Positions 1 to 9,771 of a stretch of 64,000 nucleotides of DNA are shown here, piece by piece. Under the pieces are notes generated by a model, which saw only the letters and a program-made list of their open reading frames with translations, made no database searches and had not been told where the DNA came from. The stretch is from contig OY987254.1 of NCBI GenBank assembly GCA_963920765.1, positions 1-64,000 of the forward strand, given 5' to 3'. Each line of letters opens with the position of its first letter. Position 1 is the stretch's first letter. This stretch comes from Ulota crispa. Lineage: Eukaryota; Streptophyta; Bryopsida; Orthotrichales; Orthotrichaceae. The translations under genes were made by a program, and so were the position numbers.

Positions 1-402
1 ATCTCAGACAATTTAAACCAATCAAAGCACAAAAGTTAAATAATATTTTCATAAAATGAATTCTTACTTATTACTCAATTATAGTGATGTTGCATAACTG
101 CATGGATAAGCTTATATTAACCCATTAAAATTTTAAATTAAATATTGCAATTAAATTTATTTTTTTTTAATAAATACTTAATTGTAATAAATTTTAATAA
201 AAAATTTGTATAAAATTGTTAAAATTATTAAAAATAAATAAATTACAAGATAAATAGTATAACTAGTATTAATACAATATAAAAAAATTTTAAAAACTTT
301 TTTTAATTTAGTAAAAATTTTAATGAGAAGCCGTATGAAATGAAAATTTCATGTACGGTTTTGTAAAATAACATTAAAGGTAACTTTTTTGTCAATTTTT
401 TC
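1..402 (+). other. 3' half of the trans-spliced rps12 group II intron
   Basis: No ORF is visible. The last part carries a typical group II domain V hairpin at about 325-365 (arms beginning AAGCCGTATG and ending GTACGGTTTT), followed by a short domain VI-like stretch that ends immediately before rps12 exon 2. The 5' exon (about 38 codons) and its half-intron are not in the window. Assembly of two separate transcripts is known for plastid rps12; the remaining sequence upstream is AT-rich with nothing recognisable. Confidence 0.8.
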
Positions 403-1115
403 ACTACAACACCAAAAAAACCAAACTCTGCCTTACGTAAAGTAGCAAGAGTAAGATTAACTTCTGGATTTGAAATTACAGCTTATATACCTGGTATTGG
501 TCATAATTTACAAGAACATTCTGTAGTATTAGTTAGAGGAGGAAGAGTTAAAGATTTACCTGGTGTAAGATATCATATTGTTAGAGGAACTCTTGATGCT
601 GTAGGAGTAAAAGATCGTCAACAAGGGCGTTCTAGTGCGTTGTATATTATTATTTTAATACTTGTATTATAAAAATTAATACCATGTTAATTGTTGAAAC
701 ATGTAAATATAGCTAACCATAAAACAAAAATGTTATACAGGAACTAAAGCAGGCTAAAATTTTAAATATCTAAGGTTTATTTATTCAATAAAAAAAAGGT
801 ATTCCCTAACTTATTTTTACTAAAAAAAAAAAAGAACTTTAACTTTTTTAGAACGAGTTAAAAAAAAAACAAAAACTAAAAATTAACATAATTTTTTTAA
901 ACCTAAGGATTTTATTGTAAAATTAATAAAATACAAGATTTTCTAAAAAAAGAAAACGGATACTCAATTTAAAATGAGTAAGTATTTAATATTTTTATTT
1001 TAAATATTGAAAGCTGTATTCAATAAAAATTGTACATACAGTTTGAAGAGAGATTTTAAATATTTTTAATTAATATTGATCTACTCTACAATATGGAGTA
1101 AAAAAGCCAAAATAA
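403..1115 (+). CDS. rps12: Ribosomal protein S12, exons 2 and 3 (exon 1 is trans-spliced from elsewhere)
   Basis: Small-subunit ribosomal protein S12, part of the decoding centre. Exon 2 is 403-634 (232 nt); its translation starts [19 protein letters not shown], which is the point where exon 1 normally ends after CTRVY. Exon 3 is 1090-1115 (26 nt) and reads K-YGVKKPK-stop, the normal C-terminus. The exon lengths equal those of other land plants. The cis intron (635-1089) begins GTGCG and ends AC, with a domain V-like hairpin near 1010-1050, so it is group II. The protein is incomplete here because the first exon lies outside the window. rps7 follows 24 nt downstream, probably on the same transcript. 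Confidence 0.95.
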
Positions 1116-1139
1116 ACTATTTAATTATTTTTAAATATT

Positions 1140-1607
1140 ATGTCACGTCGCAGTTCAGTAGAAAAAAAAGCAGGAAAATCTGATCCAATTTACCGTAATC
1201 GATTAGTAAATATGATGGTTAATCGAATTCTTAAAAATGGAAAAAAATCATTAGCTTATCAAATTCTTTACAAAGCAATGAAAAATATTAAACAAAAAAC
1301 AAAAAAAAATCCACTATCAGTTTTACGTCAAGCTATACGTAGAGTAACTCCTAATGTAACAGTAAAAGCAAGACGTTTAGGTGGATCTACTTATCAAGTA
1401 CCAATTGAAATAAAATCTGCACAAGGAAAAGCTCTTGCTATTCGTTGGTTATTAATAGCATCTAAAAAACGATCAGGTCGAAATATGGCTTTTAAATTAA
1501 GTTATGAATTAATAGATGCTGCGAGAGATAATGGAGATGCAATACGAAAAAAAGAAGAAACTCATAGAATGGCGGAAGCTAATAGAGCTTTTGCTCATTT
1601 TCGTTGA
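1140..1607 (+). CDS. rps7: Ribosomal protein S7
   Basis: 155-residue small-subunit protein S7, which binds the 3' domain of 16S rRNA. It has the family N-terminus [10 protein letters not shown] and the motif [21 protein letters not shown], at the normal plastid length. It starts 24 nt after rps12 exon 3, the usual rps12-rps7 arrangement, and ndhB follows on the same strand after a strong palindrome. The start is the only sensible ATG, since the preceding bases belong to the rps12 stop region. Confidence 0.97.
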   Translation: MSRRSSVEKKAGKSDPIYRNRLVNMMVNRILKNGKKSLAYQILYKAMKNIKQKTKKNPLSVLRQAIRRVTPNVTVKARRLGGSTYQVPIEIKSAQGKALAIRWLLIASKKRSGRNMAFKLSYELIDAARDNGDAIRKKEETHRMAEANRAFAHFR

Positions 1608-1681
1608 TTTTTTTAAGAGTAAAAAATGTATTTTCTTGAAAAAAAAAAAAGAATATACATAGCTTTTTTTTAAAAAGATTA

Positions 1682-1746
1682 ATATTTTATAAATAGTTTA
1701 TTAATAAAATTTATTAAATTTTATTAATAAACTGTTTATAAAATAT
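1682..1746 (+). terminator. Palindrome between rps7 and ndhB
   Basis: Two 32-nt arms (1682-1713 and 1715-1746) pair with one mismatch around a single central base. It lies 75 nt after the rps7 stop. In plastids such hairpins mainly stabilise and define RNA 3' ends rather than stop transcription fully; that role is inferred. Confidence 0.7.
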
Positions 1747-1775
1747 ACAAATACTAATATATCGAGAAAATTTTT

Positions 1776-3944
1776 ATGGATTTAGAATTTAATTTTTCTT
1801 TTTTTTATACAAGTACTATTTTGCCTGAATGCATTCTTATTTTTTTTTTAATAGTTATTTTAATATTAGATTTAATTTTAGAAATAAAAAATAAATCTTT
1901 ATTTTTTTATATTTCTTTATTAAGTTTGTCACTAAGTATTATTATTTTACTTTTTCAATTCCAAAAAGAACCCACTATTAGTTTTTCAGGTAATTTTCAA
2001 GATGATAGTTTTAGCAGAATACTTCAAATTTTTATAGTCTTATGTTCAATCTTATGTATTCCTTTATCTACGGATTTTATTGAATGTACAAAACTATCAA
2101 TAACAGAATTTTTTGTTTTTATATTAACAGCAACCATAGGAGGAATGTTTTTATGTAGCGCTAATGATTTAGTGACTATTTTCGTTTCTTTAGAATGTTT
2201 AAGTTTATGTTCGTATTTACTATCTGGTTATACTAAAAATGATGTTAGATCTAATGAAGCTGTTATGAAATATCTACTTCTAGGTGGAACAAGTTCATCT
2301 TTTTTAATTTATGGTTTTTCTTGGTTATACGGTTTATCAGGAGGAGAACTTCAACTTCAAAAAATAGCAAGTGGACTTTTGAATACAGAAATGTATAATT
2401 CTTCAGGAAGTTTACTTGGACTTGTATTTATTATTGCAGGAATTGGATTTAAACTTTCTTTAGTACCTTTTCATCAATGGACTCCTGATGTGTATGAAGG
2501 AGTGTGATTCGTTTTTTATAAATAAAAAAACACAATTTTTTATTATGTTTACAATATTTATAAATACTTTTTTAGACATGCAAAATAAAAAAAAATTATT
2601 ATTTTCACTCAAAATAAAATTTAACTTTTATTAAATATTAAATAAATTTTTTTTAATAAATTAAAATTAAATCTAAAATAAAGCAAAGTTAAAATAATAA
2701 AAAAAAGTTAACTATTAAGGGTAATTAAAAAAATGATATAAATAAAATAAACTAAAATTAAAAATTTAAATACATTATTCAGTAATTTTTTTTCCTTCAA
2801 AAATTATGAGTGTAATATACGTATTCATTTAGAAAAAAAAAAACCCTAAAATAAAAATTCATGACTATTAAAACGAAAAAATTTAAATATTTTTTTTATT
2901 AAATTTTATTAAACTTTGTTCAAATAATTTTGATTGAATAACAAAATAACTAAAATTTTAATATTAAAAAAAAATAACTAAAGCAGGATTCTTCGTAAAG
3001 TTTAATTTTACTTAAATACTAATATTTATCTTTTAATTTTTATATACATACACGAAGAAAGTAATATTAATTTAAACTATTACTTAGGAGCTGTGTGAAG
3101 TAAAAATTTCATGCACAGTTTTGAATGAGAGAAAAGAATGAGTAATCTTCGTTTCGATTCTAACTCCCCTACCCCAGTCGTTGCTTTTCTTTCGGTTGTT
3201 TCAAAAATAGCAGGGTTAGCCTTACTAGCTCGTCTCTTTAATATTGTTTTTCCCTTCCTTTTTAATCAATGGCATTTTCTTTTAGAAATATTATCTATTT
3301 GTAGTATGATATTAGGTAATTTAGTAGCTATTACTCAAACAAGTATGAAACGTATGCTTGCATACTCTTCAATAAGTCAAATTGGGTATTTAATGATTGG
3401 AGTAATTGTTGGGGATTTTAATGGATATATAAGTATGATAGTTTATTTGTTATTTTATATATTTATGAATTTAGGAACTTTTGCTTGTATTATATTATTT
3501 GGATTACGTACAGGAACAGATAATATTCGCGATTACAGTGGATTGATTTTAAAAGATCCTTTATTAGCTTTTTCTTTTGCATTATGTTTATTGTCTTTAG
3601 GAGGTATCCCTCCATTATCTGGTTTTTTTGGAAAACTTTATCTATTTTGGTGTGCATGGAAAAATGGTTTGTATTTTTTAGTTTTTATAGGACTTTTTAC
3701 AAGCATTATTTCTATATATTATTATTTAAAAATAGTTAAATTATTAATTACTGCAGAAAATAAAGAAGTTACTTCTTACATACAAACATATACTGGTTTT
3801 TCTTTTTCCATTTTTTACAAAAACTCAATTGAAATTAGTATAATTATTTGTGTAATTGCTTCTATGTTTTTAGGAATATTTATGAATCCCATTATCAATT
3901 TATTTCAAAATAATTTAAATTTAAGTAGTTTTACACATATTTAA
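1776..3944 (+). CDS. ndhB: NAD(P)H-quinone oxidoreductase subunit 2
   Basis: Membrane subunit of the thylakoid NDH complex (cyclic electron flow around photosystem I), related to the NuoN proton-pumping family. Exon 1 is 1776-2501 and ends at WTPDVYEG; exon 2 is 3165-3944 and begins [17 protein letters not shown]. Together they give 501 residues, the usual length. Exon 1 shows many hydrophobic segments and the conserved [11 protein letters not shown] loop. The intron (2502-3164) starts GTGTG and ends AC, with domain V near 3087-3131, so it is group II. The codons at the start of exon 2 are noticeably richer in G+C than the neighbours, a stretch that is also strongly conserved in vascular plants. 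No editing is needed. Confidence 0.97.
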
Positions 3945-3965
3945 TATTTTTATATTATTAATAAA

Positions 3966-4031
3966 AATTTTAATTTGTTTTTTTTTTATTATTCTATATA
4001 TATAGAATAATAAAAAAAACAAATTAAAATT
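3966..4031 (+). terminator. Hairpin after ndhB
   Basis: Long inverted repeat centred on CTATATATATAG, with a T-rich left arm (10 T) and an A-rich right arm (8 A), so it pairs with a two-base bulge. It starts about 20 nt after the ndhB stop and ends before trnL-CAA. It is a likely RNA 3'-end stabiliser. Confidence 0.7.
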
Positions 4032-4100
4032 ATATTTTTTTGTTTTATTATTATATAATAGTTTCTTAAAGACTGTTAAATATAAAAGTTTTTTTCAGAA

Positions 4101-4181
4101 GCCTTGATGGTGAAATGGTAGACACATGAGACTCAAAATCTTATGCTTTAAAGCGTGGAGGTTCGAGTCCTCTTCAAGGCA
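4101..4181 (+). tRNA. trnL-CAA: tRNA-Leu (CAA)
   Basis: Class II tRNA with acceptor GCCTTGA/TCAAGGC, anticodon CAA in the loop CTCAAAA, and a T loop TTCGAGT. The long variable arm is typical of leucine tRNA. It lies beside ndhB, its usual neighbour. Confidence 0.96.
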
Positions 4182-4405
4182 ATATTTACTTTATAATAAA
4201 AAAATAATCTTATGTTATACTACTTAGTTGATATCAATGATTTTATTAAACTAAAAAAAAAAAAGAATATTTATTCTATTTAAAATATTTTATTAATATT
4301 ATTGATTTAATAATTATATTAATAGAAAACAAATATAAAAAATTATAAATAAAAATCAGATGATATTTTTTAATATTGTAAATTAAACACTAATATAACA
4401 ACCAT

Positions 4406-4510
4406 ATGGAAGTAAACATTCTTGCATTTATTGCTACTGCATTGTTCATTTTAATCCCTACAGCTTTTTTACTAATTCTTTATGTACAAACCGTTAGTCA
4501 AGGTAGTTAA
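4406..4510 (+). CDS. psbM: Photosystem II reaction centre protein M
   Basis: 34-residue single-helix PSII subunit located at the dimer interface. The translation starts [16 protein letters not shown] and continues with the conserved [11 protein letters not shown] region, ending in a short polar tail on the stromal side. The length is typical. It sits upstream of ycf66, as in bryophyte plastids. petN, the expected neighbour on the other strand near trnC, was not found. Confidence 0.97.
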   Translation: MEVNILAFIATALFILIPTAFLLILYVQTVSQGS

Positions 4511-4677
4511 TAAAAATTTTTAATTATTAAAAATTATTAAGAATCTTGGATTTATCAAATAATATTGTATTTTTATTTAAATATTTAGTTCTTTACAATA
4601 TTAAAATTAAGTTAAAAAAACTAAAAAAATTATATATAATTTTTTTAGTTTTTTTAATTTTATTTATTTATTATTAT

Positions 4678-5657
4678 ATGATTCATATAGAACTAGGTCC
4701 TAGCACTATAGTCGGAATAGGGCTTATTATAGTAGGTATACTTTTATATGCCCTTCGCATAAGGGAATTTAATGTATCTAGAGGTGTGATTTAGAATGTA
4801 CTTAAAAAGTGGTAAAAATTTCAATTTATTTATTAATAATAATAAATATAAAACTTGAAAGTTTTTTTTTATTTATCTAATCTATGATTAAAAATTAAAT
4901 TTTTTTTTTAGTATTCCGCAAACATATTTAAATTTATAAATTAAAATGGAATTATATTTACATAAAAAAAGTTTATTACATATTGTTATTTTTTAACATA
5001 TATTGCTTTTTCTTATTTAATTAATTTTTTGTTTCTTTGGAAATAAAATTGTTCAATCCACGAAATATTAAATAAATCTAAAGATAATAAAATGTGTTTT
5101 TTAATTAAGTACAAATAAATAAATCTATTTTTAAAAATAATTTAAACAGATAAAAGACAATCCAAAACGTTTATGTTTAAAACTATATTTTACATTTATA
5201 CACTTACTTGGATTTAGAGTAGTTAAAATACAAATTTGTTGTTATTTTACTGCTTAAGCCATAAAGAAATTAAAATATCATATATGGTTTTTAGAGAGGG
5301 AATATGTAATTAAATAAAAACATTAACCTATCTCAATATTATGATTCTTTTTTTTCATCCGTTGGGTTGTTATGTGGAGGAATTCTTATTTTTCAAGGTT
5401 GGCGGTTAGATCCAATTCTTTTATTATCACAAATACTTTTAAGTGGAACAGCTATTTTTTTTATAGCAGAAAGTTTATATTTACGTAATAATAAAATTAA
5501 TTTTACAATTTTTTCTAAAAAAAAAAAGAATTCTTTTAGTATAAAAAAAAAAATTTTGAAAGAAAATACAACTTATAAAAATATAAAATTAAAAAGAAAG
5601 ATTTATAAAGGATGGGAAAAAGTTAATTATACTTTTTTTATTTCTTATATAATTTAA
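4678..5657 (+). CDS. ycf66: Conserved membrane protein Ycf66, two exons
   Basis: Protein of unknown function conserved in cyanobacteria and in plastids of bryophytes and some ferns. Exon 1 is 4678-4783 and starts MIHIELGPSTIVGIGLIIVG; exon 2 is 5338-5657 and includes SSVGLLCGGILIFQGWRLDP and LLSQILLSGTAIFFIAESLY. Joining them restores the D in SRDYDSFFS and gives 141 residues. It has two or three hydrophobic helices and a lysine-rich C-terminal tail. The intron (4784-5337) starts GTGTG and ends AAT; its domain V (about 5255-5292) keeps the AGC triad but is more diverged than the others in the window. The upstream in-frame TTG at 4546 is not a convincing start, because family members begin near the ATG chosen. 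Confidence 0.9.
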
Positions 5658-5668
5658 TTATTCTACTT

Positions 5669-5732
5669 AAATTAGTTTAATATCTTTTATTTTACTATTA
5701 AAAATAAAAAATAAAAGATATTAAACTAATTT
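5669..5732 (+). terminator. Perfect hairpin after ycf66
   Basis: Arms 5669-5693 and 5708-5732 are perfect 25-nt complements around a 14-nt loop. It starts 12 nt after the ycf66 stop and is probably the 3'-end hairpin of the psbM-ycf66 transcript. Confidence 0.75.
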
Positions 5733-6197
5733 GTTTTTCAATGATTATTTTTATAATCTTTTTTTTTTTCGTATGAGAAACTAAATTGAAAGTAACAAGA
5801 AATACAAAAATTATCCTTGTTATTTTTATATCACTTACGATAGTAATAATTATTACTTGTATATTTTTATAAATGCTAAATTGTATACTTTTAAAAAAGC
5901 TAAAACTAAATTAATATTTAATTAAATAAAAAAAAAAAAATTTTGTAATTTTTTTAATAGAAATTAATATATATACTTTATAAATATATATATGTATTTT
6001 TACTAATTATTATAATTTGATAATAATACTTGCTTTTTTTTCTCATTTGATTTATTCTTAATATTAGGATTATCTATTAATTAGAAATTTAAATAAAAAA
6101 AAAAGTAATAGACTATATTATATATAGAGCAATATCATTTTTTATTTAAAATACGACATAATAGATAATCCAAATCTTTTTTATATTATTATTATTA
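5733..6197. other. AT-rich spacer where petN would be expected
   Basis: In land-plant plastids petN normally lies next to trnC on the same strand. I read both strands here and found no sequence resembling its conserved 29-residue protein. The spacer holds a short hydrophobic ORF (5786-5872), a split inverted repeat (6066-6079 with 6159-6171, 13 paired bases about 80 nt apart) and simple AT repeats. Nothing else is recognisable. Confidence 0.6.
5786..5872 (+). CDS. Hypothetical 28-residue single-helix ORF (doubtful)
   Basis: I do not recognise it. With a TTG start it would encode a short basic N-terminus (LKVTRNTK) and one hydrophobic helix (ILVIFISLTIVIIITCIF), the general build of a small photosynthetic subunit. 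There is no clear ribosome binding site, no ATG and no 3' hairpin, and it is on the strand opposite to that expected for petN and does not resemble it. It may be chance in AT-rich DNA. Confidence 0.12.
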   Translation: MKVTRNTKIILVIFISLTIVIIITCIFL

Positions 6198-6268
6198 AGG
6201 CGACACCCAGATTCGAACTGGGGATAGAGAATTTGCAGACCTCTGCCTTACCACTTGGCCATATCGCC
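6198..6268 (-). tRNA. trnC-GCA: tRNA-Cys (GCA)
   Basis: Read on the minus strand: acceptor GGCGATA/TGTCGCC (one G-U pair), anticodon GCA in the loop CTGCAAA, T loop TTCGAAT. It is divergent from rpoB, as expected. Confidence 0.96.
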
Positions 6269-6543
6269 TTTTTTTAGTAAAAGTTTTTACAAAAATTTTA
6301 TAAGTTTTTTTACTTATTATAAATTTTGAATTTGTTAATAATAAACTACATTATTGTAAAACTTAATTCTTTTTTAATCAAGTCTTTTTTAATAAAAATA
6401 TTTAACATAAAAAAAATTTAATAAAATAAAAAAATTTAATGAAAATATTTTTTAGTTATGCAATTAGATAGAAAATAAAAATAATTAGAAATTATATTTG
6501 TTATTATACAATAAACTCTAACACTATTTTAGAGAAAAAAACC

Positions 6544-9500
6544 ATGGAAATTTTTGTACTACCTGAATTTGGAAAAATACAATTTGAAGGATTTCATCGT
6601 TTTATTTATAAAGGTTTAATTGAAGAACTTAGTTATTTTCCTAAAATTAAAGACGCAGATCAAGAATTTGAATTTCAATTATTGAATAAAGAATATAAAT
6701 TAGTAAAACCTTTAATAAACGAAAGAGATGCTGTATATCAATCAAGTACATATTCTTCAGATTTATATGTACCAGCACAACTAGCTAGAGAAAAAAAAAG
6801 AAAAGTACAAAAACAAACTGTATTTATTGGAAGTATTCCTTTAATGAATTCTCAAGGAACTTTTGTAGTTAATGGTGTTGCAAGAGTAATCATTAATCAA
6901 ATTTTAAGAAGTCCAGGTATTTACTATAATTTAGAACTAGATCATAACGCAATTCCTATATATACAAGTACAATTATTTCTGATTGGGGAGGAAGACTAA
7001 AATTAGAAATTGATAGCAAGACGAGAATTTGGGCTCGTATAAGTAAAAAACGAAAAGTGTCAATTTTAGTTTTATTATTAGCCATGGGTTTAACAATAAA
7101 ACAAATTTTAGATAGTGTTTGTTCTCCAAAATTTTTTTTAGACGTCTTGAAAAAAAAAAAAAAAAAAGAACAACCCCAATCAAGTGAAGATGCAATAGTC
7201 GAACTTTATAAACAATTATATTGTATAGGTGGAGATGTTGTATTTTCCGAATCTATACGTAAAGAATTACAAAAAAAAATTTTTCAACAAAGATGTGAAT
7301 TAGGAAAAATTGGTCGATTAAATTTAAATAAAAAACTGAATCTTAACGTACCTGAAAATGAATATTTTTTGCTACCACAAGACATTTTAGTTGCTATAGA
7401 TTATTTGATAAAAATAAAATTTGGTATTGGTACACTTGATGATATAGATCATTTAAAAAACCGTCGTATTCGATCAGTAGCAGACTTATTACAAGATCAA
7501 TTAAAATTAGCATTAACACGTTTAGAAAATTCCGTACGACAAATTATACGAGGAGCAACTAAGAGAAAGCGTTTACCTAATCCTAAAAGTTTAATTAGTC
7601 CAACTCCATTAATAGCTACTTTTAGAGAATTTTTTGGTTCACACCCTTTATCTCAATTTTTAGATCAAACTAATCCATTAACAGAAATAGTTCATAAACG
7701 AAGATTAAGTTCTTTAGGTCCTGGAGGATTAACAAGACGAACGGCTAATTTTCAAGTACGAGATATTCATTTTAGTCATTATGGACGCATTTGTCCTATT
7801 GAAACATCTGAAGGTATGAATGCCGGACTTATTGCATCATTAGCGATTCATGCAAAAGTTAATACTTGGGGATCTCTAGAAAGTCCTTTTTATAAAATGT
7901 CAAAAATTTCTAAAGAAGAAAAACTTCTTTATTTATCTGCCGGAGAAGATGAATATTATCGAATAGCTACTGGAAATTGTTTGGCCTTAGATCAAGATAC
8001 ACAACAAATACAAATAACTCCAGCTCGATATCGACAAGAATTTTTAGCTATTGCTTGGGAACAAATACATCTTCGAAGTATTTATCCTTTACAATATTTT
8101 TCTGTTGGCGCTTCTCTAATTCCTTTTTTAGAGCATAATGATGCAAATCGTGCTTTAATGGGATCTAATATGCAGCGTCAAGCAGTTCCACTTATAAAAC
8201 CTGAAAAATGTATTGTAGGAACAGGCTTAGAAAGTCAAGCAGCTCTCGATTCTGGAAGTATTACTATTATAAAACAAAGTGGAAAAATTTTATATACTGA
8301 TGGTAAAAAAATAAATTTGATCGACACTAATAAAAAAAAAAACACAACTAAATTTTTCAATATATACCAGCGTTCAAATAATAGTACTTGCATACATCAA
8401 AAAATACAAGTTACTCAACAAAAATTTTTAAAAAAAGGACAAATTCTAGCAGATGGCGCAGCAACTCTAAAAGGAGAATTAGCCTTAGGAAAAAATATTT
8501 TAGTAGCATATATGCCATGGGAAGGGTATAATTTTGAAGACGCAATACTTATTAACGAACGTCTAATATATGAAGATATTTATACATCAATTCATATTGA
8601 AAGATATGAAATTAAATCTCGTACTACAAGTCAAGGTATGGAAAAAATTACTAAAGAAATACCTCATTTAGAAAATAACGTACTACGTCATTTAGATAAA
8701 AATGGACTTGTATTGTTAGGATCTTGGGTTGAAACAGGAGATGTTTTAGTAGGAAAATTAACACCTCAAGAAACAGAAGACTCATTACGTGCTCCAGAAG
8801 GAAAATTATTACAAGCTATATTTGGTATTCAAGTAGCAACTGCAAAAGAAACTTGTTTAAAAGTTCCTTCAGGTGGAAAAGGACGAGTTATTGATGTACG
8901 ATGGATTTCTAAAAAAGAAAATTCGCCTAATTATGAAAAAATAATACATATTTACATAGCTCAAAAACGCAAAATACAAGTAGGAGATAAAGTAGCTGGA
9001 AGACATGGTAATAAAGGTATTATTTCAAAAATTTTACCTCGCCAAGATATGCCGTATTTACAAGATGGCACACCAATTGATATGATATTAAGTCCATTAG
9101 GGGTACCTTCGCGAATGAATGTAGGACAAATTTTTGAATGCTTACTTGGTTTAGCCGGTCATTTTTTAAAAAAACATTATCGAATAACCCCTTTTGATGA
9201 AAGATATGAACGAGAAGCTTCAAGAAAACTAGTTTTTTCAGAACTATATAAAGCAAGTACAAAAACAGGAAACCCTTGGTTATTTGAAACTGAAAATCCT
9301 GGAAAAAGTCGTTTAATAGATGGAAGAACGGGAGAAATATTTGAACAATCTGTTACAGTAGGAAAAGCTTATATGCTAAAATTAATTCATCAAGTTGACG
9401 ATAAAATTCACGCACGTTCTAGTGGACCTTACGCACTTGTTACTCAACAACCTCTTAGAGGCAGATCTAGACGTGGAGGACAAAGAGTAGGAGAAATGGA

Positions 9501-9747
9501 AGTATGGGCTTTAGAAGGTTTTGGTGTTGCTTATATTTTACAAGAAATGCTTACTATTAAATCTGATCATATTCATGCTCGATATGAAGTACTTGGTGCA
9601 ATTATAACAGGAGAGCCAATACCTAAACCTAGTACTGCTCCAGAATCTTTTCGATTACTTGTTCGAGAATTAAGATCTTTATCTTTAGACTTAGATCATT
9701 CAGTTATATTTGAAAAAAACTTAAATGTAAATTTTAAAGAAGTTTAA
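6544..9747 (+). CDS. rpoB: Plastid-encoded RNA polymerase beta subunit
   Basis: 1067-residue beta subunit of the bacterial-type plastid RNA polymerase (PEP), which transcribes photosynthesis genes. Conserved blocks include [29 protein letters not shown], the catalytic-region motif [11 protein letters not shown] at about residue 820, and the C-terminal [19 protein letters not shown]. The length is close to other bryophytes. A run of 18 A at 7150-7167 encodes a poly-lysine patch near residue 205, in a region that varies between species; it is a plausible slippage site. rpoC1 begins 24 nt after the stop, so rpoB-rpoC1-rpoC2 are probably co-transcribed. Confidence 0.98.
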   Translation: MEIFVLPEFGKIQFEGFHRFIYKGLIEELSYFPKIKDADQEFEFQLLNKEYKLVKPLINERDAVYQSSTYSSDLYVPAQLAREKKRKVQKQTVFIGSIPLMNSQGTFVVNGVARVIINQILRSPGIYYNLELDHNAIPIYTSTIISDWGGRLKLEIDSKTRIWARISKKRKVSILVLLLAMGLTIKQILDSVCSPKFFLDVLKKKKKKEQPQSSEDAIVELYKQLYCIGGDVVFSESIRKELQKKIFQQRCELGKIGRLNLNKKLNLNVPENEYFLLPQDILVAIDYLIKIKFGIGTLDDIDHLKNRRIRSVADLLQDQLKLALTRLENSVRQIIRGATKRKRLPNPKSLISPTPLIATFREFFGSHPLSQFLDQTNPLTEIVHKRRLSSLGPGGLTRRTANFQVRDIHFSHYGRICPIETSEGMNAGLIASLAIHAKVNTWGSLESPFYKMSKISKEEKLLYLSAGEDEYYRIATGNCLALDQDTQQIQITPARYRQEFLAIAWEQIHLRSIYPLQYFSVGASLIPFLEHNDANRALMGSNMQRQAVPLIKPEKCIVGTGLESQAALDSGSITIIKQSGKILYTDGKKINLIDTNKKKNTTKFFNIYQRSNNSTCIHQKIQVTQQKFLKKGQILADGAATLKGELALGKNILVAYMPWEGYNFEDAILINERLIYEDIYTSIHIERYEIKSRTTSQGMEKITKEIPHLENNVLRHLDKNGLVLLGSWVETGDVLVGKLTPQETEDSLRAPEGKLLQAIFGIQVATAKETCLKVPSGGKGRVIDVRWISKKENSPNYEKIIHIYIAQKRKIQVGDKVAGRHGNKGIISKILPRQDMPYLQDGTPIDMILSPLGVPSRMNVGQIFECLLGLAGHFLKKHYRITPFDERYEREASRKLVFSELYKASTKTGNPWLFETENPGKSRLIDGRTGEIFEQSVTVGKAYMLKLIHQVDDKIHARSSGPYALVTQQPLRGRSRRGGQRVGEMEVWALEGFGVAYILQEMLTIKSDHIHARYEVLGAIITGEPIPKPSTAPESFRLLVRELRSLSLDLDHSVIFEKNLNVNFKEV

Positions 9748-9771
9748 TAAGAAAAAATAAATTTAAATTTT

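Noticed and set aside
4546-4677. TTG-started extension of ycf66 exon 1
   Set aside because: Lysine/leucine-rich leader without family similarity; the ATG at 4678 matches the known N-terminus.
6974-9262. Minus-strand frames opposite rpoB
   Set aside because: Antisense shadows of conserved rpoB codons; no start signals.
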